DNA of 64,000 nt, from positions 62,001-126,000 of the forward strand of contig JAWWNJ010000050.1 of NCBI GenBank assembly GCA_037176885.1, given 5' to 3'. Position 1 is the first letter of the stretch. Each line of letters opens with the position of its first letter. The translations under genes and the position numbers were made by a program. Origin of the DNA: Favolaschia claudopus (Eukaryota; Basidiomycota; Agaricomycetes; Agaricales; Mycenaceae). Under the pieces are notes generated by a model that saw nothing but the letters and a program-made list of their open reading frames with translations, ran no database searches and was not told the DNA's origin. Positions 43,817 through 55,579 of the stretch are shown here, in pieces.

Positions 43817-44929
43817 CATTTTAATTCAAAGTGATTTGGCTTCCAAACTTTAGGGAGCCGAGGTGTGTGCCGCCCGGAAAACGTGTCGGCAGTCCCAGAT
43901 CAGCATTTGGCGGGGTGACCCCATCAATAAACATGAACAAAGAAATCACTGATTTGACGGGCATTGCCCACCTCCACTGGTGGTGGTTGGGAGAGAAGGA
44001 GCGTGGGAGGCGTTCCGCAGCAGCTCTGCGTAAGTATGTATTTGTGAGGCAAGCCTGTGGAGCTGGTGTGAAGATGTCGTAAATGGTCCCGGCAATTCGG
44101 CACTGTCCTAAAATCGATCCAACGACGAGCGATTGTAATCCCGGAAGCGAAGAGAACGACAATTCTGGTAGGATGCGGGAGTTTGCACGTTATTTGGAAG
44201 ATTATAACGGCTTATTACGGATCATAATCCTCTGCGGAGCGGCTTGTAATCCCTCACAAGCCGTGATGAGGTCACAAGCCGGCTCAATCCATTATAAGCA
44301 AAATAGCCTTTTTCCGACAAATTTGACGCGACTTGGAGAGTTGAAAGGTGCAGAAAGTTCCTAAGAACGACTCTCAGGCTCACTTCGATCAATCCGAGTG
44401 CTCTTCCCCTTATTCCCACCGCAGGTCATGACCTATCGGACTTTGGCCCAAATCCGGTAAATACTGCGTTTTTAGCTCTAATTCGTTGAATATCGCAAAA
44501 CTGGTAGCTTGTACATATGTTGAGAGACCCTAAAGGTTGCCAAAAGACTCATTCTTTTGCTAAAAATTGCGTGCGGAGCTGGTGAAGTCGCACTGACCTT
44601 CCTTGAGTGGAAATGAACAGCTTTGTCAGTCAAATCTAGAGAAAATATGCAGGCAACGACGAGATTTAGAACTGGCTGACAAATCCTGTCAAACTGATAT
44701 GTCGTTCAATTGGCTCATTTGGGCAAGAATATCGTGAATTTCATTTGATAGATCGGTTGAGATATACCATAGAAGGTACTTCCCCAGCAAAAGTTTGTTT
44801 ATGGAGGCTGCACAACATTGAAAGCAAGGGAGCAAGGCGTGGGAATATATTGAAACTCCGACGATTGGTAATAACACGGGCGACCGTGCAAGCGATCGCG
44901 CTCAACAACAGACTAGGTCTTCTTCGAGC
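43817..44929. other. Stretch without a recognised gene
   Basis: Only short ORFs with no recognisable motif. A local palindrome around GGCTTGTAATCCCTCACAAG, then CC, lies at about 44241-44262. Confidence 0.35.
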
Positions 44930-45400
44930 TTGAGCATTGGGTCGAGCATTTCCCTGTCTTTGTACTCAGTATATTTTGCACTGGTTGTACAGGATTCTGC
45001 TGCACCGGAGGTGGATCTGGACCTTGAGGTCTAGGTGTTGGTGATGGAGGTGGACTTTGCATATCCTGGTCTTCATTCTGTCCTGCCAAAGCGCCAGTGT
45101 TCTGTATCTCAGCAATTCGGCCAGCTGTGCGAGGTGTAAGTTGAAGTTGCTGGCCATTCCAGTTAACCTGAACAAAGTTTGGTTGCTGTAAAGGCAATCT
45201 CCGGTGTACAGGTATCCAGAGTGCGATTGACACGCTCTTGCTCCTGAGCTGCATTTCGTATGCGTGGAGGAGTAGACCTATCTAATTTAATTTTGCTTGA
45301 GAGAAAGCATTGACTGATTGATCTGGCACATACATGCAGTAACAGAAGATAATGTGGAGGATGAAGTTTACCTTGAGTGCTAATGCTAACCAAGAAAAAA
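44930..45400 (-). pseudogene. Helitron N-terminal leader remnant
   Basis: The minus strand reads STPPRIRNAAQEQERVNRTL and, after a one-base frame change, WIPVHRRLPLQQPNF and QNEDQDMQSPPPSPTPRPQG. This parallels the leader of the Helitron at 4704-6379 (QTPPNTPQRAQ, ENRTLDSPQHRHPRV, PQPNF), including the Pro/Gln-rich tract. Everything after the leader is missing. An intron-like junction lies just upstream, at a similar place to the first copy. Confidence 0.6.
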
Positions 45401-47255
45401 AATTAAACTGCAAGCAGTAAATCAACAGTAAATGGTTAGAAGTGTAAGAAATTAGCGCTGTGCTGTAAACTCAATTGTTAATAACAATGCTATATAGCAC
45501 ACGTTATTAACATGTTATTAGCTGCTAGGCTGGGGACCGTCCGCTATTTATTGCTATAAACTCAAGCAGCACTGTGGGTGTCTGCTGGGCAGCTGGACCA
45601 TCCTGGCATTGATTTGAGTCATCATGGAAAGATAGAAGGTCCGAATTCAGTTTTCGATGAGATGGCAGACAAATTTCCTTTCCTGGTGCTTATCAGGTCC
45701 AGCCGGCGCTTGCCGAGTGTCCCAATTAGGCTAATAGATGGAAATTTGTGTTCGGATAGGCACTCCTTGCTGTAACGACGGTCCAGGATGTTTCTAGACA
45801 TATTTAATAGAGGTAGCTACCTCTTCGAGCTGAAAATTTGACGGTCCCGGGGCGGCCCGACAAGTGCACGTGACTGCTAAAAATGTGCTATCCCCTACTG
45901 TAACTCTGTTTATTTACAGAGGTAGGGTTCTGTGCTGAAGTGCAAATTCTCCCCTCACTTGCGTTTGATGGCATCAGATTATTACGGCATCTATTACTCC
46001 ACAGATCTTGTTGCTCCCACATTATGTCATTATGCCGGCTGGCGGCAAGCAAAGCGAGATCAAGCCGAAAATCTTAGATTTTCGCCTCTCATGAACCAGT
46101 TGTTTTACATGATGCGACGATACAATAAATATGCCAAATTTACGCTATACCAACAGCTCAAGTAAAAAACCTCGTTTGTTTTATAATGTAATGAAGTAAT
46201 ATACTAATATTCCCTAAGAGCCAAGCGCTAGCCGATGCTAAGCCGTGTGCCGAAATGATGATCAAAAGCGGAACATCCCCACCGGCCAATGAGAGCTGGT
46301 CGGCGCGTAAGTGTCGACCGAGCGAGCGTTAGCCCGGCTGCCTTCAAGACTTTGTAACAATTATACACCGAAACATATCTCAGTTGTTACAGCCACTCTT
46401 GCCCATGAAAGCTGGCGTTTCAAAACAAACAGGGTATATTAACCTTTAGCATCAGCAATTGACCCCCCATATCCAGTTGACTAAGTAGTATGGAGAACAT
46501 TTCTTTCGGCCTTTCAAGGTATTGACTGGGATCGAACATATAACATATCTAGACCAGAGTAGGGGACCGGTGCTTGCACCGCTATCAATAAATGTGTTAT
46601 TAACATGTGCTAGCTATTGTCCTCTGGACCTCGACATTTTTAGCATAGCATAGCAAGTGCTAAAAACTTTCTAGCACAGGGCTATTAACCGTTCTTTAAC
46701 GAGATGCCTCCTCGGCTGTGCATTATCCCCTTGCAGCTGGGTTGCGTTCGTCTTTTTCTTGCGAGGGGGCTCATAACTCTCCCACTGCGCCTTTGCCCTC
46801 CCACTGTGCACTGCGGGAGAAATCATTTGACTACTTCCCGGGCCTGAATGTGACGGATTGGGAATTCATTTCCGCATCTTCCTATGAATGCTGCGCGCTG
46901 CGTTCGAGAAAGCTGGGGCCGAACCTGGCTCGTAAATACAGGGAAGAAACCGAAAATGTGTTGTTTCCACCGCTCATTCTGTCCCCTCAATCTTTTATGT
47001 GCTTAGATCAAAATTTCAACTTGCAATACAAAATCAACAATTCAACCCTGCCTCAAGCAACTGTGTTCACCTGGGATGAGCTTGCGTCTGTTTGTATTGC
47101 GCTGTGGAATGCATCCCTTCAATCAAGGGTTCATCAAAGTGGGCTTCTCGGCGGATGGCTCAGGCTCTCAGCTTCAAACGATCGCCAAAAGAAATTTGTC
47201 GGCCCTCCCTCCTGTCCCGAGATTTTACTTCCTTGATTTCTCTTCGGTGTCTCCA
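45401..47255. other. Long stretch without a firm gene
   Basis: Two small plus-strand ORFs (45578-45775, 45932-46165; the second contains SDYYGIYYSTDLVAPTLCHY) and a 172-codon ORF at 46718-47236 have no recognised motif. GACCGGTGCTTGCACCGCTA at about 46566 and TTTAACGAGATGCCTCCTCG at about 46696 recur at about 60870 and 61018. Target sequence of the copia element ends at 47260. Confidence 0.4.
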
Positions 47256-47260
47256 TTTTC

Positions 47261-47540
47261 TGTCGAAACCAACGGGAAGCGAGCGAGCCAAACCTAAAAT
47301 CTATCTTTAGGCAACTATGACGCAAGTGGATTTCAGGCTCCCCAACTCTGAATCCAACTGCGTCATCGCTAGCGGTGACATGTCACGTCACGTCACGCGC
47401 CAAGCTTTTCCTCAGCTGTTGTTGTTAACTAACACGACGCTGAGGTGAGGCTTCTATTATTCTGTACCCAGGAACACATTACTTACAGTATTCCCTAGCT
47501 AATCGTGTATTCTGTCTAGGACGGACGTCCGGTTTTGAGA
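47261..47540 (+). repeat. Copia 5' LTR
   Basis: Starts TGTCGAAACC and ends TCCGGTTTTGAGA. It contains a hairpin-forming TGACGCAAGTGGATTTCAG...CTGAATCCAACTGCGTCA. The end is fixed by the 5-bp target duplication at the other side and by the primer-binding-site-like sequence. Confidence 0.85.
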
Positions 47541-47672
47541 GGTTACGGGCCCTCGTAGGATGCCAGTTTCACTGCGCAACGCTAGCCGGACGCTACACAG
47601 CTCAACAGCAAAACCAACTAGCCGCAGGAGTCTGCAAACGCTCGCAACTCCAGGCCACGTCATCCGCCAGAC

Positions 47673-50186
47673 ATGGCGACTACATCTGAACCCACCACTC
47701 CGGGGCTGGTCGGGGCAGAAAACTATCCAATCTGGAAGATTCGAATGGAGGGAGAGTTTGCCCGAGAGAAGGTTGGCCTCATCATCTCTGGGGAGGACAA
47801 CGCGGCGACTCAGGCGGCCGCAGAAACTGCAGCCGCATCTGCCAGCACTGTCTCTGCCATCTATGGTGTCGTAACCACTTCCACTAGCGCTATCCGCGAC
47901 TCTTTCCGCGTACGCGATGCCCGAGCTCGTGGTATCATCCACAAGTTCATCTCCAACCCCATTCTCATATCCGTCGCTCATCTCTCCGGCGCAAAGGAAA
48001 CATGGGATGCCATTGTCAAGGAGTACGAGAAGGGCAACGTTGGTGCCACTGCGTTCTTCACCCTGGTCCAAATGCTAGAGGCCAAGTGGGACCCTTCCAC
48101 CAAGCTCGACGACCACCTCACCAAACTTCGATCGGGCAGTCTGACGCTGACAAGTATGTCCCGGCCGGTCGACGATGAGTTCATGGCATGGATCCTGCTC
48201 AAATCACTGCCGGACACAACTGGGTGGAGACTGTTCGTCTCCCAGACTGTCAACAGTGTCCCCCAGGGCGGAAAGCTCAAGTTCTCCGAAGCTGAGCAGC
48301 GCATCAGAGCTGAGTTGGGAAACCCCATCATCACTGGCCCACAGGAGTCCGCGCTCGTAGCTGCAGTGCCGTCTTCGTCGACGAACTACAAAGGGAAGAA
48401 AACCGGTGGCCCCACAAAGAAGTGCCAAGTCCACGGTCTTTGCTATCATGACACCAAGGACTGCCGCGACCTCAAGAAGAAGGCGGAGGAGGATGGGGCG
48501 AAGGCGCTAAATGCAGGGGGCGATGAGAGCGGACATTATGTTACTGCATTCGGAAACTCTGTATCGAAGGACCTTGCAAAACGCATTGGAGCTTATGCTG
48601 CGAGTGAAACGACACCTGCCCTCGTCTACACAACAGTCCTTGACACCGGCGCGTCAACACACATGGTACCGGTCCTGGAGTGGTTCATAGCTAAGACCTT
48701 TCAGCAGCTTGACCCCCCGAGAAAAGTACGCTTTGGGGATGAGTCGTTCGCTGACGCCACTGGGATTGGGGAAATTCAGCTACTCAGCACTGTCAAAGGC
48801 AAACAGACACTCCTCACACTCTCGAACGTCCTATACCTCCCCTCATTCCAGATCTCCCTCATTTCCGTACAGAAGCTAGCCCAACAGGGTAACCTGACTT
48901 CAATCTTTGGGAGGACAGGTGGTCACATTCTCGACCGCAATGGCGATGTCGTTCTCGAGGTCAACCATGACCAAGGGCTATACCATTTGACTGCAGAGCC
49001 GGTGGTCCAGGAGGAATGTGCACTTGCCGCCGTCGACATTAACGTCCTCCACCGCCGCATGGCACATGTGGGAATGGACAGCCTTGAGCGTATGGTCAGG
49101 AAGGGACACCTGAAGGGTGTGGAGCGCACCACCGGTACCCCTAAATTCTGCCACGCCTGCGCTCAGGGAAAGATGCGCAAGCAGCCGTTCCCAACTGAGG
49201 GACGTCAGCGGGCAACACGCCCACTACAAATTATACATAGTGACGTCGGCGGACCGGTCAGCCCACAGTCTCGAGACGGGTATCGTTACTGGATTACCTT
49301 CTTCGACGATCACAGTGGCTTTGATTGGGTACTCTACCTCAAGAAGAAGAGCGATGTGCATGCTGCCTTCAAACAATGGAAGGCGGACGTGCAAGCCTTC
49401 TTTGAGGAAGAGATTGAGGAGATCATATTCTCCGAAAACTTCATTGACTTCTGGCGCACCGACAACGGGGGGGAGTTCACCTCTAACGAACTGGAGGCAG
49501 AATTGAAAGCCAGCGGAATCATCCATCACACAACTGCCGCAGACACGCCCGAGCAGAATGGCGTAGCTGAACGAGCAAATCAGACGCTCGTTTCCACCGC
49601 CCTCACCATGCTCATCGATTCAGGCCTTCCACAAAACTTCTGAAAGGAAGCCATGAGCTGTGCCTCCTACGTTCTTGGACGCCGACCATACTCCTCCAAC
49701 AATGGTGTACCACCATACGAGCCCCTGTTCAAGCGAAAGGTTGACCCCATTCAGTTCCGACCGTTTGGCTGCACGGGATACGCTTTGATACCAAAGGACA
49801 AGCGCGTCGGGAAGTTCTCCAACCGTGGCCGCCAGTGCATCATGCTTGGCTATGGTAATGGTGATGTGGGGGATGGGAAGAAGGCGTATCGCCTCCTGGA
49901 TGTAAAGACCAAGGCCATCTTCCACAGCCGACATGTCCGCTTCGATGAGACAGGGGAAACAGACACCTCTGTCCTTCAGGACCCTGCACCCCAAACTCAG
50001 TGGGAGTTCTTGTTCCGTCCTGAACAGGAGAGGGAGCCCTCAGACAGTGGGAGCGTGATTGACGATGTCGAGCCAGTGGGAGCACCAGGGACTTTTTCCA
50101 TTCGGCAAGGGGGGGAGACAGACACAGAGACTATCAGCACAGTAAAACGCGAAACACCCTCTCGCATTCCTGTCCTGTCCCAGTAA
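47673..50186 (+). pseudogene. Copia Gag-protease-integrase, one nonsense mutation
   Basis: ATG at 47673. Gag (UBN2-like) spans roughly residues 1-240 (IWKIRMEGEFAREKVGLIIS, SGAKETWDAIVKEYEKGN). A zinc-binding stretch follows, CQVHGLCYHDTKDC. The protease has DTGASTHM. The integrase has an HHCC region (HRRMAHVGMDSLERMVRKGH, CHACAQGK) and a DDE core (HSDVGGPV, DNGGEFTS, TPEQNGVAERANQ). At 49641-49643 TGA replaces the Trp of NFWKEAM, and the same frame resumes as KEAMSCASYVLGRRPYSSNN and continues through FGCTGYALIPKDKRVGKFS to a stop at 50184-50186. Downstream the polyprotein moves to another frame. Confidence 0.9.
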
Positions 50187-50308
50187 ACCCCACTTCCATC
50201 TCTGAGCACATTGCCCGCAGGAAAAATCCCATTGCGTCACCACGTCCACTACCCACCGTCGTCGCACCACCAGTACCGGTCCCAGCTCTGCCATAGCCTG
50301 ACGAGCCC

Positions 50309-52177
50309 ATGCTCCGACGAGGAGAACGTGCCAGAAAACCAGCAGATCGAAACCGAAACCTTCTACAGAAGTCAGATGGCCCTCAGCAGCTCCGGAAACC
50401 CGAACCGCTGCCTCAGCCGGCCGAGCCAGAATCCCCTCCCCTCCAAGTCGCTGACCTTCCACAAATCATTGAGGAAGAACCTGAAGTCGAGCTCATTGAC
50501 ATTGACGATGCCTTCTTCGCTGGCATAGCCAATAGCGGCCCAAGTGAAATTCCCACTCCCGCTACACTCACTGAGGCATTCAGCGGACCAGACGCTGATA
50601 AGTGGAGGGCGGCACTTGCGGAGGAGATGGGAAACTTGGCTGAGAACGATGTCTATGAGATCGTCCCCACACCCGCTGGAGTCAAACCAATCAGCACCAA
50701 ACCAGTCATGCGCATAAAACTGGACAGCAAGGGGAACATCGAACGATACAAGCTCCGTATCGTCGCCCGGGATTTTGGACAGCAGGGTGGAAACCTCAAG
50801 GAGACCTTTGCTCCCGTTGCGAACCTTGAGTCCATCCGCATCATCTGCTTGCTGGCTGCCAAGTACGACCTGGAGCTGGACCAGATGGACGTATCCACTG
50901 CATACCTCAACGGTGTCCTCGAGGACGCCATCTACGTCTCACCGCCGGAGGGAGTGGATATTCCAGATGGGTTCTGTTGGCGACTCAAACGTTCCCTCTA
51001 TGGTCTGAAAGACGCCGGTCGCGTGTGGAATGTCACTCTCGATGCAAAACTGCTGGAGCTTGGTGCATACCGGCTGGACGCAGAGACATGCCTGTACGTC
51101 TTCAAGGGAAAGAAAGGGGAAATATGTTACCTGGTGGTCTACGTTGACGACCTACTGCTTGCAGCCTCATCCCGTCCATACATGGACGAGATAAAAGCTC
51201 TCCTCGCATCCACATTCAAGATGCGGGACCTTGGAGCTGCTTTGTTCATCCTCGGGATCGAGATCAAACGGGACCGACAGCGACGCACTATCTCTCTTTC
51301 CCAAACGAAGTACATTGACGCTGTCCTTAAGCGTTGCGGTATGGCAGACTGTAACCCGTCAAAGACTCCAATGGCTACGACCCCTCGCCTCACTGCTGAA
51401 GACCCCGTCGACAACACCACACTACTCCAACAGACCATAAACGGAGAGACAGTGTCATACGCTACTGTGGTTGGCTCAATTCAGTATGCTGTCCAGGGGA
51501 CACGACCTGACTTGGCATACCTTGTTGGCGTGCTTGGACGGTACAGTGCAAACCCCAAAGCATGCCACTGGGAAGCTGCAAAGCGCGGCCTGCGCTACAT
51601 GAAGTATACTCGTGACCTTGAGCTGTGCTTCGACGGCTCGGACATTGCTGGGGATCTTGACTTCCACGGGTTCTCTGACGCCGACTGGTCTGGTGACAAC
51701 GAGACTTCTCGATCCACCTCCGGATACGCATTCATATCTGGTCGAGGAGCATTGGGCTGGTCCAGCAAACGGCAAGGCATGGTTGCCCTATCCTCAACTG
51801 AGTCAGAATACATTGGACTGTCAAACGCCGGGCAGCACCTAGCCTGGTTGCGCACCTTCTTTGCAGAAGTCGGCCACGAGCAGCGCGGACCCACAGAACT
51901 CTTCTGTGATAATCAAGCAGCTATCATCCTCTGTCGGGACCCACAATTCCGAGCACGCACCAAACACATACAGCGCAAATACCACTTCATTCGCGACGAC
52001 ATTGTAGCAAAAGGCGAGGCCATCATTCGCTACGTGTCTACCCACGACATGGTGGCCGACATCCTCACTAAGCCTCTTTCCCGGGAAAAGCATTGGAAGT
52101 TTGCAAGAGCCTTGGGATTACGGTTTACCTCGAGTGGGAGTGTCGAAACCAACGGGAAGCGAGCGAGCCAAACCTAA
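50309..52177 (+). pseudogene. Copia reverse transcriptase and RNase H
   Basis: The frame is offset from the integrase frame (one frameshift at about 50100-50180) and also has an in-frame TAG at 50294-50296 before this open part. RVT_2 motifs: WRAALAEEMGNLAENDVYEI, LVARDFGQ-like IVARDFGQQGG, DVSTAYLNGVLEDAIYV, SLYGLKDAGRVW, and the catalytic LVVYVDDLLLAA. RNase H: GFSDADWSGDNETSRSTSGY, SSTESEYIGLSNAGQH and ADILTKPLSREKHWKF. The last codons of the frame run into the LTR, stopping at 52177. It would copy element RNA into DNA inside the particle. Confidence 0.9.
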
Positions 52178-52865
52178 AATCTATCTTTAGGCAACTATGA
52201 CGCAAGTGGATTTCAGGCTCCCCAACTCTGAATCCAACTGCGTCATCGCTAGCGGTGACATGTCACGTCACGTCACGCGCCAAGCTTTTCCTCAGCTGTT
52301 GTTGTTAACTAACACGACGCTGAGGTGAGGCTTCTATTATTCTGTACCCAAGAACACATTACTTACAGTATTCCCTAGCTAATCGTGTATTCTGTCTACA
52401 GTTGCGGCGAAATCAATTTACTTACCAAATATGGAAATTCCCATCAAAGCCGCCCTACTGCACAGAAAAACGATTCACTGGTCGGTGGAAATACGATAGA
52501 CGGGATGTATTTCTTGTGTAGAATAGGTCTACCCACAAAAACAAGCCGAATCTGTCATGCTTCTCACAGGTTTTGGCTGAAATTTCCCGGACAAGCTCGC
52601 CGGCCAGCTCGGCAAAATCCATACAAAAACACAGACTTTTCTACACCAAACATACCGGCTTGAGGCTCTCAACATTTTTGTCCACTTGCCGCTTGAAAAA
52701 TCCATTCATATCCAAGAAAAAGACGGGGATTGATCGGAATTTCCATATTTGGTAAGTAAATTGATTTCGCCGCAACTGTAGGTGCATAATAGAGCTGTTG
52801 TTGTTAACTAACACGACGCTGAGCTAATCGTGTATTCTGTCTAGGACGGACGTCCGGTTTTGAGA
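52141..52865 (+). repeat. Copia 3' LTR, interrupted and rearranged
   Basis: 52141-52398 matches the 5' LTR. A 380-bp MITE follows, then GGTGCATAATAG, then a second partial copy of the LTR end (52798-52865: GCTGTTGTTGTTAACTAACA..., missing about 55 bp, then GCTAATCGTGTATTCTGTCT to GGTTTTGAGA). The target duplication TTTTC follows directly. Confidence 0.8.
52399..52778. mobile_element. 380-bp MITE in the copia 3' LTR, TA + CAGTTGCGG
   Basis: CAGTTGCGGCGAAATCAATT followed by TACTTACCAAATATGGAAAT at the left is perfectly inverted at the right over 43 bp, with TA on both sides (52397-52398 and 52779-52780). No coding region. Confidence 0.9.
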
Positions 52866-53039
52866 TTTTCCACAACGTTCCCAAGCCAAATCGGATGAAC
52901 ATATTCTCCTGCTCCGGAGCGAAGCGGAGGCGCAACTTGTAAGAAATACCAAAATACATGTCATAGAGGAGGGAAAGGAAAAGAGGGAGCACATCCATTG
53001 AGCAACTACACATACTATATAGGTAGGGCATATCTATTA

Positions 53040-53778
53040 CAGCTGTTTGCATAGTTAATGGCACCTCCTGCATTTTTATGAAAAGAAAGCATTTCAAACG
53101 TCCTATCTTCCCGCTCTCATATCTCATTCAATTTTCAACCAATTCACACAGTTCAAGTTTTGTTTCGAAGCAGTTCGGCAGGGGTTCCAAGCCGCCGGCA
53201 AATAACGGCAAATGCTTCCGAAAGGTGATGGCATCATGCCGAGGTTAGTTGTCCCAACTGGGATGTGATTTGCTTCGTTCTGGCTCAATTCTGGACGGTT
53301 TGGGGTGCCATAAAGCAATATTAGCAGAAGAATAGAGCTCAAATCAGGTCTGCAATCACACCTTTTGAAAATATGCAGATACAATTGCTCAGCGCCGAGA
53401 ACGATCACTTGGTGAATAATTTCATTCTGCTGTTAGTGGTTTGCGGTTGTCTTACATTTTGAGCTTGCAGACCTCATTACCTACCTAATGGCTACATACT
53501 CTCCAAAATCGAAGTGATTCTGAACAGAAATGAACAAGTTTTTCCAGGTTCGTTGTTCGTATTACCGCCGATGACCGGCAATCAAGGGACGCAAAGGGAT
53601 CGGATTAGGGGACAGTTCAGATATAGGATGAAAGCCCTGTCAAAACGCTACAAAATGAGCCTAGAATCATGCTAATTGGTCCATAAATGGTTGTGTAAGG
53701 AGCCATACAAGTTCGGACATTTAAATTGCTCTTCATATACAAAATGATCGGAAGTGCCATTAGCTTTGCAAACAGCTG
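53040..53778. mobile_element. 739-bp MITE, TA + CAGCTGTTTGC family, copy B
   Basis: CAGCTGTTTGCATAGTTAAT at the left and the inverse CAGCTGTTTGCAAAGCTAAT at the right, with TA at 53038-53039 and 53779-53780. The right arm matches the left arm of copy A (33218) over about 45 bp. No coding region. Confidence 0.75.
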
Positions 53779-53780
53779 TA

Positions 53781-54300
53781 ATCCATCGGCCATGAGGTTG
53801 AAACAAGGTTGAAGCGCGCAAAGAGGTTCAATTTTGTGTTGGAAATAATCATTGGAATGGCGAGTTGCATGACCGTCGGCCATTGCCGAAGTCCGAGGCC
53901 TACAAACCACCTGGACGGAGATTTGTAAGCATCTGCATTCCGGAGCCCTATACCGAACATGTTGGGTATGTGGACAATGGTCCACATAGGAGGGTAAGCT
54001 TGCTTCAGTGCGAAGAATTCAATATTCTAGCCAAATACGTCCAATTCATCCATGTACAGTAAGTAGTCAATCTTGCTAAATTCGGCAACATTATTGGCTC
54101 GAGCAGTTTTTCGCCCGATTTGGGTAACCAATTTATTCAGATGACGAACCTAATTTATTCAGATGACGAACCTCAGAGCCGCCTCAGTAACCGCCCTCAT
54201 ATACACCTTCAAGACCCTTCTGCTCCTGATGAATCTGGTTGCACACTCAGTGGCCCTGGTTTTTTTGAATTATTAATTTTGACAGCCGAATAGAGCCTAA
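53781..54300. repeat. Repeat fragments
   Basis: 53878-53955 (CCGAAGTCCGAGGCC, TTTGTAAGCATCTGCATTC, GGAGCCCTATACCG) is repeated directly at about 54799-54887. 53957-54010 matches 27515-27567. 54282-54298 (GACAGCCGAATAGAGCC) is an inverted copy of the tip of the adjoining MITE. Confidence 0.5.
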
Positions 54301-54438
54301 GGCTCTATTCGGCTGTCGTGTCTTAGCGTAACTTAGCGTCACTTTGGAGCACTTGGGAAAAATTCCACGCCAAACTTTTGGTGAGAAATACTGTTAAGTG
54401 ACGTCAAGTGCTCCGAAGTGACGCAACCGAATGGAGCC
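54301..54438. mobile_element. 138-bp foldback MITE, copy 3
   Basis: GGCTCTATTCGGCTGTCGTG at the left, GTGACGCAACCGAATGGAGC at the right, with the same body as copies 1 and 2. A is added at each tip and TA lies outside (54298-54299 region and after GAGCCT), supporting a TA target. A 17-bp inverse of its left tip directly precedes it. Confidence 0.85.
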
Positions 54439-54440
54439 TT

Positions 54441-55579
54441 ATACTTACTGGATAGTGGTAAGTATATTCAACACTGGTAGTAGCACAAAGTCTGGTAATT
54501 CTTTTGAAGTTGCTCAGAGCATCCCCTGAGCCCCAGCACTGGTGGCAAATTGCTTGTAACTTGAGGAGGCTTCAAGGTAACTTACACAACTTGATGCTTA
54601 CTGAATTCTTTCTTAATTAGCAAGCAACCATTTAGTATATAGGTGTTGGTAGGGTATATATATTTATTTACAGCACATGGGGTTCAAACAGGTCAATTGA
54701 ACTTGAGTTGAACCAAAGTTGAACACTCGGAAAAGTTCATTCGGCGCCAATTCGGTGTGCAGTCCGAAGTCACATGACAATGACAGTGACGGTCATTCCC
54801 GAAGTCCGAGGCCACGGACTCAGGCAGTGCTTACAAAGCATCCGGACGGACATTTGTAAGCATCTGCATTCTGGAGCCCTATACCGATGAATGGGGAAGC
54901 AAGCTTCCCCATAACGCAGGACGCCTCTCACCGCAGCGTGGTAACCACAGGACTACTTCCATCAGTCCCTTCTCTAGTCTCAGCGTCGACATTGTGAACA
55001 AACTTAGAGTGTAGAATCTCTAGGCATTAGCAATCTACAGGGAATGTCCCGGCCACATTTTTTTTTTTGTTTTGGCCCCATTCGAAAATCGCCTTATTGG
55101 GGGAGCTTGCTCCCCTTTGGTCTGAGGATCCCGGAAAGAGTATGGCTGTGCTGAGTTCTGGCAGCTGATCTCCCACGGCTACGCCATCAGAAATTGATGG
55201 TCTACCCGTGGGATGATGTTGCTGTCATCGCTTCGAGCCTCCGACAACGCCGATGTTGATTCAAACACTGTCCAATTGTTGTTTGGCTCACTAGCTCTTC
55301 TGCGAGTGAATAAATTGAGAGGCGCATACTCATTCCTCATAGTCAGTCTTTCCCCATGTCGATCTTATAGGCTGAAGCCCGTTTTCCGAGGCATCCACTG
55401 CAAAAGAAAAACCAACCTTTTGAAGGTCAATTGTAAATCAAGCAGTTGGCACAATAGGAATCGACGAGTTCTGCCACAGAAGAACCGCAAAGAGGTCTTG
55501 AGCAATGTATTGCTTGGGATCTAGCAGCAAAGAAGATGCAATTGGAGTGCGCTAGGTAGCTTGATGTTAGCTTGATGTA
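54441..55579. other. Stretch without a gene, upstream of the helicase
   Basis: It holds the second copy of the repeat at 54799-54887, a hairpin GGGGAAGCAAGCTTCCCC at about 54893, and a hairpin TTGGGGGAGCTTGCTCCCC at about 55098 related to the 2593/42672 repeat. A palindrome around ATCTCCCACGG...CCGTGGGAT lies at about 55169-55213. No coding region was recognised. Confidence 0.45.

Larger units (their letters stand above)
47261..52865 (+). mobile_element. Ty1/copia retrotransposon, nearly complete but inactivated
   Basis: A 5-bp direct repeat TTTTC flanks the element (47256-47260 and 52866-52870). The 5' LTR is 47261-47540, the primer-binding-site-like GGTTACGGGCCC starts at 47541, and a polypurine tract GAGTGGGAG precedes the 3' LTR at 52141. 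The first 258 bp of the LTRs differ at one position (CCCAGGAAC versus CCCAAGAAC). The coding region has two in-frame stops and one frameshift, and the 3' LTR carries a MITE and a rearrangement. Confidence 0.9.

Noticed and set aside
46718..47236. 172-codon ORF as a host gene
   Set aside because: No recognisable motif, and it ends just before a retrotransposon insertion site in low-complexity surroundings. The length is possible by chance in this composition.
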